From contig NC_090319.1 in assembly GCF_040869045.1 (NCBI RefSeq), positions 358,253,739-358,317,738 of the forward strand: a DNA stretch of 64,000 nucleotides. Direction: 5' to 3'. Position numbers and translations under genes: made by a program. Shown one piece after another: positions 1-11,119 of this stretch. The stretch comes from Eurosta solidaginis. Lineage: Eukaryota > Arthropoda > Insecta > Diptera > Tephritidae. Within the stretch, counting starts at the first letter, position 1; each line of letters starts with the position of its first letter. The notes beneath the pieces are model-generated. The model was not told the origin of the DNA. It saw nothing but the letters and a program-made list of their open reading frames with translations, and searched no databases.

Positions 1-582
1 ACTACATGTGTGTTTCACTTCGAGCTGCTGGTTATGTGTGTGGAATATTATTCTTTGCCTTGTACATAAGCGTGCCTGCTTCCTTTAGTGTGTACATTAG
101 GCCGAGTCGATTTGTGGGGAGGCAAAAAAATCGCCCATTGCTCTTTAGAAATTTATTTAGGCAGAACATATGTTAACGAAAAAATGAATTTAACTTAGTA
201 ATAGAAAAGAAATTTAAAAAAATTATTAGAAATTAGCGTTTTTACAACCCCCTTTTAAAACCAAGGCATCACTGTGACACAATTGCAGATCGTAAAATTG
301 CTTGTGTTGTTTTTTTTAAGCCACCACAAGACACAGCAGGTAGAATTGAAATTGCCCCTACCCAAAAGTTCGATCCAAAGGGGGGGACATCAGAATTCGT
401 TTTAGAGGTATGGTTCCTTCGGCAAAGTTTCTTATTTTGATCCCTAGAATACGATTTTCACAGAGCAATGAGCGATTTTTAAATCGACATGCCCTAGTGT
501 ACATGTACATAAGTGTGGCTGCTTGCTGTTTTTGTTGTTGTGATTATTTACTAACAGCATAGTGATGCTAATATTAACCACA
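1..582 (-). mobile_element. Solo LTR of a gypsy-like retrotransposon, cut by window edge
   Basis: Positions 1-97 and 505-582 match the U3 part of the LTR at 38249-38769, including the run ending in TTACTAACAGCATA, and also resemble the LTR at 55762-56297. The outer end reads CCACA on the plus strand, which is the TGTGG start of the LTR on the minus strand. The rest of the LTR lies left of the window. It is split by a MITE at 98-496. No coding region is attached, so it is probably a recombined solo LTR, but the missing side cannot be checked. Confidence 0.6.
98..496. mobile_element. hAT-type MITE with 8-bp target duplication
   Basis: The left end begins TAGGCCGAGTCGATTT and the right end is its imperfect inverse, AAATCGACATGCCCTA. 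A second inverted block, ATCGCCCATTGCTCT, lies inside. The element is flanked by the 8-bp direct repeat GTGTACAT at 90-97 and 497-504. The related LTR near 38.70 kb carries a single GTGTACAT at the same place, so the empty site is visible. An 8-bp duplication is typical of hAT elements. It has no coding capacity and is about 399 bp long. Confidence 0.85.
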
Positions 583-1402
583 TTATATTCATCTCGTATT
601 TGTCATAAACTTCCTTTTTAAGCCACTTAAACGTCAAACTCTCTACCATTTGCACCAGCTTTTTCTAGTGAACAGAGGCTGTGCCTTCAGTGAGCTTAGG
701 AAGAGGTTATTCTGAGAAGTAGCACTGACACTGAGGCTCCAAAATGCTCTATAAACTTTTCTAAGTTAGCTTTAATCCGGCACCAACAAATGTAAAGTAG
801 AAGAATTTCACTCATACTTCTTAAAATTAACAGTCATTCATTAAAAGAAATCTAATACATGTAGGATTTTGTGAGCTTTGAATAAAACAGTATGTTAATA
901 TTCATATATTTATTTGGTCAATATTTCGATTTCAATCTCAAGTCATTTTCAAGATTGCATGGAAATGCGTGATCGACCAGTCTTCTCTCCCAATGCGGCG
1001 GGAAAATATGCTGTTTTTCATTTATTTAGAAACTATGGTCAACCAAACGAATCAATTGCTAGTGGAGCTGATCATAAAATTTTCCTTGAAATGCATGGTC
1101 CGAATTTGAAAATAAATATTCCAGTCCGAAAAAGTACCTGATAGTTAAAGAGTGCTAGGGTCTAAGAAAGTACCTGGTAAAAAAAAATATATGATACCTA
1201 AGCAGTATTCGGATCTAAAAAGTATCCGGTTCTAAAATAGTACCCAGTTTTGTTAATAAGGAAGTTCAGTAAAAATGAAGGAACAATGAACGAAAAATAC
1301 CAGTATTATTGTAAAAAACGTTTTTCACTAGATCGTATGGACACACACAATTTCTGAGCTCTAATAATTATTCGTTAGTTACTTTTTCGGATATTGTGAT
1401 AT
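583..1402. other. Unassigned AT-rich DNA with a short degenerate tandem patch
   Basis: No gene or known element is recognised. Around 1130-1250 a roughly 25-bp unit of the form TCTAAgAAAGTACCtGG recurs about four times with substitutions. The 75-codon frame at 914-1141 has no recognisable motif. Confidence 0.4.
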
Positions 1403-1718
1403 GTAGTGGAATTCACAAACTTATAAAGATGCGATTTGTCGAGATTATAAATAACGATTTTGTCGCTTACCTTATCGATTATACTATTCACTAACTTATA
1501 GCGTTTTCTTTTCTGGCTATAGTATTACGCTTTTTGTACGCCGCGCAAGGGTTGTTGTTCTATTCTAAAGAACAGGCAACGCCTTTACGGGGTATTTCAA
1601 TCTTTTGTGAAAATTGTTGCCTGCTCGCAACGCAAAAGCGTTACACTTTTACCCTGTACAAAATGGCGGTGTGGCAGTGCAACTCTGTGAAACTCTCAAT
1701 TCGCTCTTGAGTTCCACA

Positions 1719-1986
1719 CATGGTTCAATTATGTACAGGTTGGCTCATCTCATCAGCTGATTTTATTTATGTCATTGCATGGTCGAAGGGATTGTCAAAA
1801 GGAGATGGCAAACTCAAAATGAAACCAACACATTGGCAACATTTTACTTACACATACAAAAACTGCTAAGTTTTATGTTTCCATTCCATACCATTCGCAC
1901 CAACCCCAATACACAGATTTTGACAATTTGAACAGACATATTTTGTTGCTTTACAGATGAGCCAACCTGTATATAGTTGAACCATG
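1719..1986. mobile_element. 268-bp MITE with ~32-bp TIRs and 9-bp target duplication
   Basis: The ends CATGGTTCAATTATGTACAG and the inverse of CATGGTTCAACTATATACAG continue into a shared GTTGGCTCATCT, giving about 32 bp of terminal inverted repeat with two mismatches. AGTTCCACA occurs directly at 1710-1718 and 1987-1995, a 9-bp target duplication. There is no coding capacity. The 9-bp duplication fits Mutator-like or related superfamilies; the family is not identified. Confidence 0.8.
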
Positions 1987-2573
1987 AGTTCCACATATAC
2001 TCTGTTAAAATGAGTGCACAGATCACCTACCAGATTGCGCATTCACAAGTTCAAAATTGCTTCGTTCTGCGCAACTACGTAACAGTTGACTCTTTGAGCG
2101 AATGAAAGAAAGACAGAAAAAAACAAGAGCTACAAAAAAATGACGTAAGAATTGCCCATAAAAAAGAGATGACCTAATGTTTACATGCTCAATGCGTAAT
2201 CTTCATGTGTGATTTGTGATATGAGTGAATATGGTGAGATGAAATGTTCTTTGTATGCACTATAAATGTTGAAAATTTTCTGGGGTAGGAGTAACACTAT
2301 TAAGGCTTTACCATTTACTTAGGCAACAATTTATTTCAGAAAAGAAAACGCTATTAGTTTTAACGACTCGAAATAAATGACATTTACATTTCATTTTAAT
2401 AGTAGAAAGGTGGCAGCACAGCTTAACAAAACCTAAAAAATTCGAAAAGCACAAAAGGAATGCCAAAAATAAATAAATTCCGTATACTAACCGCTCTTAA
2501 AAGTCATTATTGTGCAAGTTTTTATATATTTTAACAAAAGGTAAATAAATGCGTTATTAATTTCTCGCAGTTA

Positions 2574-2774
2574 TTTTTGTACGCCTTAATTGACCATCAA
2601 GTTGAGAAATAATATCATGGGCCAAGTCTGGGGTTAGTCGTACAGCTTTCGAAACTCCGTTGCATTCAAGTGGAATGGGTGATCTACTTCTCTAAGAAGA
2701 TATCTGTCGACTGGCGATGGACTTAATAATTCTTCATCTTGGGATAAAACGTACGCCAAGTACTCAAATGCCAT
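2574..2774 (-). pseudogene. PIF/Harbinger-like transposase N-terminal fragment (decayed)
   Basis: On the minus strand an ATG at 2774 opens a 46-residue frame starting MAFEYLAYVLSQDEE and ending with TEFRKLYD before a stop at 2634. Immediately afterwards a shifted frame reads LTPDLAHDIISQLDGQLR. Together these look like the N-terminal helical part of HARBI1-type transposases, in which an FRxLYR motif precedes the first domain. The DDE catalytic region is absent. It sits inside the inverted-repeat element at 1403-3033 and was presumably its transposase. A frameshift makes it non-functional. The family call rests on motif memory, not on a search. Confidence 0.5.
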
Positions 2775-3033
2775 TTGACTTATAAAGCAGCTTTTCTCGT
2801 TTGAAAGTATTTAATTAAAGTCCGATTTTCTTTTTTAACTAAAATTTCCAGAAATATTAATTTCGTGATTTTTAATGCGGCCATTTTACTTGCCGTTTAT
2901 ATAACAACACAGCTGATCGTCGATAAACAAATATCGATACAAAATAGTTACGGAATAACGAAATCGTTATAGTTAACGATTCGCAAATAAAGCGATGGCA
3001 AATATAGTTAAAAAAGTTTGTGAATTCCACTAC

Positions 3034-3392
3034 TGATCCCATGTATGTTCACTAACTGGCTTCTCATCAACAGCTTTCATTTGTTACCCATATTGTATAA
3101 AGACATTCTAGAGGTACATGGGACAACGTTTTGGCCTATATCTGGAGACCCTAGTCACCCAAGGGTACAAAAAATGCCCCGTATCAAAGTACTCATAAAC
3201 AGCTTCACACATCCCAGGATTACACAGGTCCACGTTTTGATCTCAAGACCCTAGCCAGAACGGGATAAAAAGTATTCTATATCTGCCTCCTGGTTCTAAG
3301 GTACCTTTCCACCAATTTTCAGCCAATCCGTTCATCCGTTCTTGAGTTATAAATAGTGTAACTAACACCACTTTTTTATACACATATATAGA
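3034..3392 (-). mobile_element. Helitron 5'-end fragment with tandem modules
   Basis: Read on the minus strand, it begins TCTATATATGTGTATAAAAA at 3392, preceded by A, the standard Helitron 5' terminus and insertion context. Inside are two degenerate copies of the ~120-bp module seen in the Helitrons at 22588 and 41995 (plus-strand phrases GTTTTGGCCTATATC and GAGACCCTAGTCACCCA). The 3' CTAG end is missing, so it is truncated at about 3034. Confidence 0.6.
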
Positions 3393-3563
3393 TTTATCTT
3401 AAAAATTGCTTAGGTATGTTCATTTTGTCACTATATATTTCTTATCTTATACAGTCGATTATTTGGATATTACCAATGGGATATGATTATTGTTCAGCTC
3501 CATTCATGAAAGGTATGAAATTGTTGGTACACCCGAAGACAGTCCCGACCTTACTTGTTTTAT
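3393..3563 (+). mobile_element. Family B element, 3' fragment
   Basis: It matches the last ~170 bp of the family B copies ending at 48582 and 50410: CTTAGGTATGT, then CCATTCATGAAAGGTATGAA, then CCGAAGACAGTCCCGACC and CTTACTTGTTTTA. It abuts a Helitron 5' end on the left, so the Helitron probably inserted into this B copy. Confidence 0.65.
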
Positions 3564-4565
3564 TATATCAATAATCTATACGCTTTAGCATAAAATGTTC
3601 ACTAAGATATTGCTTTGATGATATGGTACTAAGAATTATTTGCTTTTATCTTTAAAAGAAAAACGTAATATTATGCCACAATTTATGACATAACGTAAAC
3701 AAAAACAACAGGTTTGCACATAAACAAAATAAAATATTTTCCATTTACAATTTTAAAACAAAAACAGCAAACAACTCCAATGCTTTTTCATTATTATTGT
3801 TATTATAACATATTTTTGAGTTTGTTTTATGTCATCATTATTTATTTTTATTTTTTGTTTTTCCCATCTACAATTGTACATACAAACATACATATGCATT
3901 TGCTCGTACATTCACAACAAACTTAAACAAATCCAATGTAACTCAACTCAAAGAGTCAGTAAAAGAGTGGAGCAAATAATCGTGAACACACACACAGGCG
4001 CACATAAAAACAAATAAAACAAAAAAAGTATGTCAGCGGTGCAAAAAATTGTTTCTGCCTATCCACGCCAACGACCTACCTTCCAATCAACAAACCAACC
4101 CGACACGTCTTTACCGCTATCCATCTACGTCATTTTCCTTTGCAGCCAACAGACCGTGCTTGTGTTATTACCAACAACATTAAACAAATAAAAATATGTT
4201 TCTACATGCGTGTGAAAATTTCTTGTATTTTTTTTTTACCAATGCAATATTCGAGTTGTGGCGCTGTTGTCGTGCAATCAAATGCAAAAACAACAAAAAA
4301 TGTAAGTAATTTTAAAAATACGCTTTTATTATTGTCGTTAGACGGCAGACAGATTTTGGCTAATCGTCATATAAGTGCCGACAGTTGGCAACCAACTGAC
4401 AATCAGCAAACAACAACAATAACCACACTAAATTCAATTGGTCATTTGGTCGATCATTAATTTGCGCTACTTGTTGTTTGTGGGTTAGTGGGTTGCTTGT
4501 TTTAGCCATTGATTGCGATTTACATACAGACGCATGTAAACTTATGTGTGAATGTATATTAGCGC
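3564..4565. other. Unassigned AT-rich DNA
   Basis: Low-complexity A/T, CA and CAA-rich sequence. The 106-codon frame at 4140-4460 contains Asn/Gln/Thr-rich stretches encoded by simple CAA/AAC runs and has no family motif, so I do not call it a gene. This may be among the few non-transposon stretches of the window. Confidence 0.35.
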
Positions 4566-5608
4566 TTTTTATACTCAGCTGAGCAGAGTTTATTAATTTT
4601 GTTCGCATAACGGTAATCCGTAACGGCCTAAACTAATCTAGATAGATATAGACTTCTATATATCAAATGATCTGGGCGAAAAAAAGAAATTCATTTATCC
4701 ATGTCCGTCCGTCCGTCCGTCCGTCCGTTAACACGATAACTTGGGTAAATTTTGAGGTATCTTGATGAAATGTATGGTATGTAAGTTCCTGGGCATTCAT
4801 CCCAGATCTCTATTTGAAATGAACGAAATCGGACTATAACCACGTCCACTTTTTCGATATCGAAATTTTCCAAAAACCGAAAAAGGGCAATAATTCGTTA
4901 CCAAATACGGATAAAGCGATGAAACTTGGTAGGTGGGTTTACCTTGTGACGCAGTATAGAAAATTAGTATAGTGTACAATGAGCGTGGCACCGCCCACTT
5001 TTAAAAGAAGGTAATTTAAAAGTTGTGCAAGCTGAAATTTGGCATTCGTTGAAGATATCACAATGAAATTTGGCAGGAACATTACTCCTATTACTGTATG
5101 TGTGCTAATTAAAAATGAGCAAAATCGGATGACGACCACGCCCACTTAAAAAAAAATTTTTTTTAAGTCAAATTTTAACAAAAAATTTAATGTCTTTACA
5201 GTATATAAGTAAATTATGTCAACATTCAATTCCAGTAATGATATGGTGCAACAAAAAATAAAAATAAAAGAAAATTTCAAAATAGGCGTGGCTCCGCCCT
5301 CTTTATTTAATTTGTCTAGAATACCTTTAATGCCATAAGTCGAACAAAAATTTACCAATCCTTGTGAAATTTGGTGGGGGCATAGATTCTATAACGATAA
5401 CTGTTTTCGGATAAAAATCGGTTGAATCCACTCACAGTTTTTATACACAGTCGACCGTCTGTCCATCCGCTCGGCCGTTAGCATGATAACTTGAGCTTAT
5501 CATAGGTTAATATTCCTACATGGTGATTTTCCCTTATTTTGCCTCCAAAGCTCTCAGCTGAGTATGTAATGTTCGGTTACACTCGAACTTAGCCTTCCTT
5601 ACTTGTTT
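4566..5608 (+). mobile_element. Family A repeat (mini-me/Helentron-like), array lost
   Basis: It starts TTTTTATACTCAGCTGAGCA and ends with GTTCGGTTACACTCGAAC followed by CTTACTTGTT. It contains (GTCC)n at about 4703-4729, paired CGATATCGAAA motifs and GGGCGTGG/CCACGCCC motifs. Unlike other copies it has none of the ~128-bp tandem modules: the sequence jumps from the CGGCCGTTAGCATGATAA region straight to the hairpin end. There is no coding capacity. The class assignment is inference. Confidence 0.75.
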
Positions 5609-5850
5609 GTTTTGCTTTTTATTTATTTTCTATTTTTTTTGATTGCAATTGCAATGAAATCCTATGACGCGTACCGATTGCTCAACCAGGTGGCTTTTGT
5701 GTATGCTCGAACTCGCATGCTCGTAAAGACTAGAGGCTCTAATCGTACTAGCAGTTGCTTTTACAACTTTATATGAAGAGGAAAACTCAAATTTCGGGTT
5801 TGACAGAAAATTGTATACCCATTAGCGAAATAAGCTGATAATATGTGTTA
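5609..5850. other. Unassigned DNA between repeats
   Basis: A short spacer between a family A copy and a Helitron terminus. No feature recognised. Confidence 0.3.
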
Positions 5851-6644
5851 CTAGCGGGTACCCGGCGTTGCTCGGGTTGAGCAGATACTAATCTAAATAA
5901 GAAGGTGTATTTTAACGCATTCCCGTTACTCAAAGTCAAGCAATCAGTATATAAGATTTTATTGATCTTCTTCAAAATGTATCACCCAATTTTTCTCATT
6001 CGTACCCATTCCATATCTCTCTCTCTTCTTTTTTACACCCTCTACTTTTCTCCTTCTTTTTCTTAGATCCCTTATTCCTCTAATTTATCATTATTGGCTT
6101 TATTTTTCAAATTTATTTTGTCACACACAATTCATACTCAAAATCTCATAACTTAATCAAAATATTTTAGCTGAACAATTTTTGTCTATCATCTCATATA
6201 CACAGCTATTTTTACAAAGGAATGCTTAAATTTAATAAAAGGTTTTCATAATGGTAAGCTTCTCAGTGGTAATTCACCGGTTTCTATTGATTTTTGACAA
6301 TTTCTTTGGCGAAGACAGTTTCAGTTTATCTATAAAAATATGAAAATTTTACAAAGAAAATTTTTGTAAAATATCGAAAATAACTAAAGAAGTTAGATGA
6401 CAAAATTTTTTAAAAAAATTGGTAATTGGTATTTTGCTGTTCGGTGCATTAGTTATGGGATTTCGAAGTTCGAAATTGAACTTCTCGCAATCTTATTTTA
6501 AATACAAATATTGCAAAAACAAAATCAACAAGTAAGGAAGGCTAAGTTCGGGTGTAACCGAACATTACATACTCAGTTGAGAGTTATGGAGACAAAATAA
6601 GGAAAATCACCATGTAGGAAAATGAACCTAGGGTAACCCTGGAA

Positions 6645-8530
6645 TGCCGTTGTATGACATGTGTATCAAATGGAAGGTATTAAAGAGTATTTTAAGAGAG
6701 AGTAGGCCATAGTTCTATGGATGGACGCCATTTAGGGATATCGCCATAAAGGTGGACCGGGGCTGACTCTAGAATGTGTTACGATATGGGTATCAAATGA
6801 AAGGTGATAATGAGTATTTTAAAAGGGAATGGGCTTCAGTTCTATAGGTGCACGCCTTTTCGAGAAATCGCCATAAAGGTGGACCAGGGGTGACTCTAGA
6901 ATATGTTTGTACGATATGGGTATCAAATGAAAGCTGTTAATGAGTATTTTGAAAAGGAGTGATCCTTAGTTCCATAGGTGGACGCCGTTTCGAGATATCG
7001 CCATAAAGGTGGACCAGGGGTGTCTCTAGTTGTACGATATGGGAATCAAATGAAAGGTGTTACTGAGCATTTTAAGAGGGAGTGGGCATTAGGTCTATAG
7101 GTGGACGCCTTTTCGAAATGTCGCCATTAGGGTGGGCCAGGGGTGACTCTAGAATGTGTTTGTATGATATGGGTATCAAATGAAAGATGGTAATGAGTAT
7201 TTTAAAAGGGAGTAATCCTTAGTTCTATAGGTGGACGCCTTTTCGAGATATCGCCATAAAGGTGGACCAAGGGTGACTCTAGAATGTTTGTACGATATGG
7301 TATCAAACGAAAGGTGTTACTGAGCATTTTAAGAGGGAGTGGGCATGAGGTCTATAGGTGGACGCCTTTTCGAGATATCGTCATTAGGGTGGGCCAGGGG
7401 TGACTCTAGAATGTGTTTGTACGATATGGGTATCAAACGAAAGGTGTTACTGAGCATTTTAAGAGGGAGTGGCATTAGGTCTATAGGTGGACGCCTTTTC
7501 GAGATGTCGCCTTTAGGGTGGGCCAGGGGTGACTCTAGAATGATTGTACGATATGGGTGTCAAACGAAAGGTGTTACTGAGCATTTTAAGAGGGAGTGGG
7601 CATTAGGTCTATAGGTGGACGCCTTTTCGAGATATCGCCATTAGGGTGGGCCAGGGGTGACTCTAGAATGTTTGTACGATATGGGTATCAAACGAAAGGT
7701 GTTACTGAGCATTTTAAGAGGGAGTGGACATTAGGTCTATAGGTGGACGCCTTTTCGAGATATCGCCATTAGGGTGGGCCAGGGTGACTCTAGAATGTTT
7801 GTACGATATGGGTATCAAACGAAAGGTGTTACTGAGCATTTTAAGAGGAAGTGGGCATTAGGTCTATAGGTGGACGCCTTTTCGAGATGTCGCCTTTAGG
7901 GTGGGCCAGGGGTGACTCTAGAATGATTGTACGATATGGGTGTCAAACGAAAGGTGTTACTGAGCATTTTAAGAGGGAGTGGGCATTAGGTCTATAGGTG
8001 GACGCCTTTTCGAGATATCGCCATTAGGGTGGGCCAGGGGTGACTCTAGAATGTTTGTACGATATGGGTATCAAACGAAAGGTGTTACTGAGCATTTTAA
8101 GAGGAAGTGGGCATTAGGTCTATAGGTGGACGCCTTTTCGAGATATCGCCATTAGGGTGGGCCAGGGTGACTCTAGAATGTTTGTACGATATGGGTATCA
8201 AACGAAAGGTGTTACTGAGCATTTTAAGAGGGAGTGGACATTAGGTCTATAGGTGGACACCTTTTCGAGATATCGCCATTAGGGTGGGCCAGGGGTGACT
8301 CTAGAATGTTTGTACGATATGGGTATCAAACGAAAGATGTTACTGAGCATTTTAAGAGGGAGTGGGCATTAGGTCTATAGGTGGACGCCTTTTCGAGATA
8401 TCGCCATTAGGGTGGGCCAGGGTGACTCTAGAATGTATTTGTACGATATGGATATCAAATTAAAAGTATTAGTGAGGGTTTTAAAAGCGACTGGCCCTTA
8501 GATTTATATGTGAAGGCGTTCTCGCGATAT
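6645..8530. repeat. ~128-bp tandem repeat array, about 14 units
   Basis: The landmark GGACGCC recurs with its G at about 6724, 6851, 6981, 7104, 7234, 7361, 7490, 7618, 7746, 7873, 8001, 8129, 8256 and 8384. Spacing is 123-130 bp. Each unit also holds TTCGAGATATCGCCAT, GGGTGACTCTAGAATG and TACGATATGGGTATCAAA. The first five units are more diverged and the inner ones nearly identical, as expected for expansion by unequal exchange. The last unit grades into a diverged form (GAAGGCGTTCTCGCGATATCG). Confidence 0.95.
7501..8266. repeat. Two copies of a 383-bp higher-order repeat (trimer)
   Basis: The variant phrase GTCGCCTTTAGGGTGGGCC with AATGATTGTACGATATGGGTG occurs at about 7507 and again 383 bp later, about 7890. 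The third unit of each trimer carries the same one-base loss (GGCCAGGGTGAC instead of GGCCAGGGGTGAC). The block of three units was therefore duplicated as a whole. Two small variants (GGAAGTGGGC and GGAGTGGACA) are swapped between the copies, suggesting later exchange. Confidence 0.85.
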
Positions 8531-10809
8531 CGACCAAAATGTGGACCAGGTGATCCAGAAAATCATCTGTCGGGTACTGCTAATTTATTTATATATGCAA
8601 TACCACTAACAGTATTCCTGCCAAGATTCCAAGGGCTGTTGATTTCGCCTTGTAGAACTTTTTCATTTTCTTCTACTTAATATGGTAGGTGTCACACCCA
8701 TTTTACAAAGTTTTTTCCAAAGTTATATTTTGCGTCAATAAACCAATCCAGTTACCATGTTTCATCCCTTTTTTCGCAGTTGGTATAGAATTATGGCATT
8801 TTTTTCATTTTTCGTAATTTTCGATATCGATAAAGTGGGCGTGGTTATGGTCGGATTTCGGCCATTTTTTATACCAAGATAAAGTGAGTTCAGATAAGTA
8901 TGTGGGCTAAGTTTAGTAAAGATATATCGGTTTTTGCTCAAGTTATTGTGTTAACGGCCGAGCGGAAGGACAGACGGTGGACTGTGTATAAAAACTGGGC
9001 GTGGCTTCCACCGATTTCGCCCATTTTCACAGAGAACAGTTACCGTCACAGAATCTATGCTCCTACCAAATTTGAGAAGGATTGGTAAATTTTTGTTCGA
9101 CTTATAGCATTAAAAGTATTCTAGACAAACTAAATGAAAATGGGCGGAGCCACGCCCATTTTGAAATTTTCTTTTATTTTTGTATTTTGTTGCATCATAT
9201 CATTACTGGAGTTGAATTTTGTCTTAATTTACTTATATACAGTAAAGATATTAAATTTTTTGTTAAAATTTGAATTAAAAAAAATTTTTTTTTAAAAAGT
9301 GGGCGTGTTCTTCATCCAATTTTGCTAATTTTTATTTAGCACATATATAGTAATAGTAGTAACGTTCCTGCCAAATTTCATCATGATATCTTCAACGACT
9401 GCCAAATTACAGCTTGCAAAGCTTTTAAATTACCTTCTTGTAAAAGTGGGCGGTGCCACGCCCATTGTCCAAAATCTTACTAATTTTCTATTCTGCGTTA
9501 TAACGTCAACCCATCTACCAAGTTTCATCGCTTTAACCACATTTGGCAATGAATTATCGCATTTTTTCGGTTTTTCGAAATTTTCGATATGGAAAAAGTG
9601 GGCGTGGTTATAGTCCGATATCGTTCATTTTAAATAGCGATCTGAGATGAGAGCTCAGGAACCTACATACCAAATTTCATCAAGATACCTCAAAATTTAC
9701 TCAAGTTATCGTGTTAACGGACGGACGGACGGACGGACATGGCTCAATCAAATTTTTTTTCGATCCTGATTATTTTGATATATGGAAGTCTATATCTATC
9801 TCGATTCCTTTATATATGTACAACCAACCGTTATCCAATCAAACTTAATATACTCTGTGAGCTCTGCTCAACTGAGTATAAAAATATAAAAATATGAGTG
9901 TGATTCTGCTGTTTTTCTACATTTTAAAATAGTGATTCCCTCAGCCAACACATAAAGTGTAGGAAGCATAGAAAATATTTCACCTTCTCCAGAACAAATA
10001 TACAACATTCACAGAACGCATAAATTAAGTAAATAATTGATCTGACTCTTCATCTAGCGCTAAAAATTAAGTATAAGCAATCGAGCATTTTAGGAAATCT
10101 TTTTAAAATTTTTTATTTAAAATTCATTATTGCAAAACATATAAATTTAGTATGTGGCCATTTGTGCGTGTTATGGCAAATTCTCTACGCTTTCCAGAGA
10201 GAGAGAGAAGACCTCAATTGTGTTTCAAATCCGGTAAGATCTTCAAATAAATTAAGATATGTTTCAGAGTTTCACTTCTTCAGCAGCTAGCTCTTTGGAA
10301 GCTGAGTATTGAACTCGATATCTCTAATATTCACACTTTATAGTAGTGTTAAGGCTTTGCCTTTATCACTGAATGCCCCGCTGTTCGCTTTGCAATTGGT
10401 CTCTAAGTAATGCCTGTTTGTTATTATTCCTTTATACAACATTTTATATGTTTTTAATCTTAACTGTGTGGAATACTTATAAATCACTTAATGCAATCGC
10501 TTTAATTTTTTGTGAATTCAATTCTATCACCAAACAAAAGTTTTGTACTTAAGTACATAAATGGCGTATGAGTAACTTTTGCTGACATACAAAATTTGTC
10601 GCACAATCCAGTGGCGCACGTGAAATTGACAAACAAAAATTTGATTTAAAATTCTTAGTTCTGAAATATGAAAAAACTTTCGTCTTGATCGAAAGAACCT
10701 GCGGCCAAAATCTTGTGATAATTGAAGTGTGGGAAATATTTCCATAGAGAACACACACATAGAATTTGATTTTTGTATATGTATATAGATACTTACGTAC
10801 TTATTTAAT

Positions 10810-11110
10810 TGTCGCTCAACCGTTTAAACAGTTATGGCCGTCCAACAAGGTGCACCAGTTGCTTCTTCACTCTACCAACTGGCGCCAATTGGTTACACCA
10901 AGGGAGTTTAAATCGTTTTACATCTGGTCCTTCCAGCGAAGTGGGGGTCGTCCACTTCCTCTGCTTCCATTGGCGGCTTCCGATAAAAATACTTTCGTAG
11001 CCGGAGCATTATCTTTCATTTGCATAACATGACCTAGCCAGCGTAGCCGCTGCCTTTTTAATCGCTGGGCTATGTTGATGTTGATATATGTTATGCCGCA
11101 ATTTATCAAA
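10810..11110 (-). pseudogene. LINE reverse-transcriptase C-terminal fragment
   Basis: The minus strand encodes RLKRQRLRWLGHVMQMKD followed by GSRGSGRPPLRWKDQ, the arginine-rich RxLRWxGHVxRM...GRPxxRW tail found at the C-terminus of several LINE polymerases. Past a stop it continues as a decayed NDLNSLGVTNWRQL and LLDGHN. The same tail appears on the plus strand at 58010-58130, so this is one LINE family with two 3' fragments. The catalytic domain is absent. The exact clade is not decided; an RTE- or LOA-like polymerase is possible. Confidence 0.65.
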
Positions 11111-11119
11111 ATTTCCGGG

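Larger units (their letters stand above)
1403..3033. mobile_element. Inverted-repeat element with PIF/Harbinger relic
   Basis: GTAGTGGAATTCACAAACTT at 1403-1422 recurs as an exact inverse at 3014-3033. Weaker inverted similarity continues inward (AACGATTTtGTcgtTA-type blocks). Between the ends lies a decayed Harbinger-like transposase start on the minus strand (2574-2774) and an unrelated MITE at 1719-1986. Without the MITE and its duplication the element is about 1.35 kb. The flanks do not show a clean 3-bp duplication, so the exact ends are uncertain. Confidence 0.55.
6527..9886 (-). mobile_element. Family A repeat with a large expanded tandem array
   Basis: The 3' end is at left: AACAAGTAAGGAAGG, then the TTCGGGTGTAACCGAA hairpin and TACTCAGTTGAGAG. 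The far end is GAGCTCTGCTCAACTGAGTATAAAAA. About 1.9 kb of tandem units (6645-8530) lies behind the hairpin end. The remainder holds the family body: repeated GGGCGTGG motifs, a (GGAC)5-like run at 9718-9740, and the SKxSIWKK-type shadow frames shared with other copies. It is inserted in a Helitron. The closest relative in the window is the copy at 59443-61948. Confidence 0.85.
5851..10789 (-). mobile_element. Helitron split by a family A insertion
   Basis: The 3' end lies at the left: CTAG at 5851-5854, next to an ACCCG...CGGGT hairpin (5858-5876). On the minus strand the 5' end is TCTATATACATATAC at 10789, preceded by A. Both ends resemble the complete Helitron at 14353-15234, and the inner sequence matches it on both sides of the break (CACACACAATTCATACTCAAAATCTCATAAC on the left, the TTTGCTGACATACAAAATTTGTCGC block on the right). 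A 3.36-kb family A element at 6527-9886 interrupts it, leaving about 1.58 kb of Helitron. No Rep/helicase coding is seen, so it is non-autonomous. Confidence 0.75.

Noticed and set aside
1403..3033. Complete Harbinger element with 3-bp target duplication
   Set aside because: The flanking trinucleotides do not match, so only an inverted-repeat element with a transposase relic is claimed.
4140..4460. 106-codon plus-strand frame with Gln/Asn/Thr runs
   Set aside because: Simple CAA-rich sequence, no start context, domain or splice signals.
6645..8530. CRISPR-like array of evenly spaced repeats
   Set aside because: The whole ~128-bp unit repeats with no unique spacers, and the DNA is eukaryotic.
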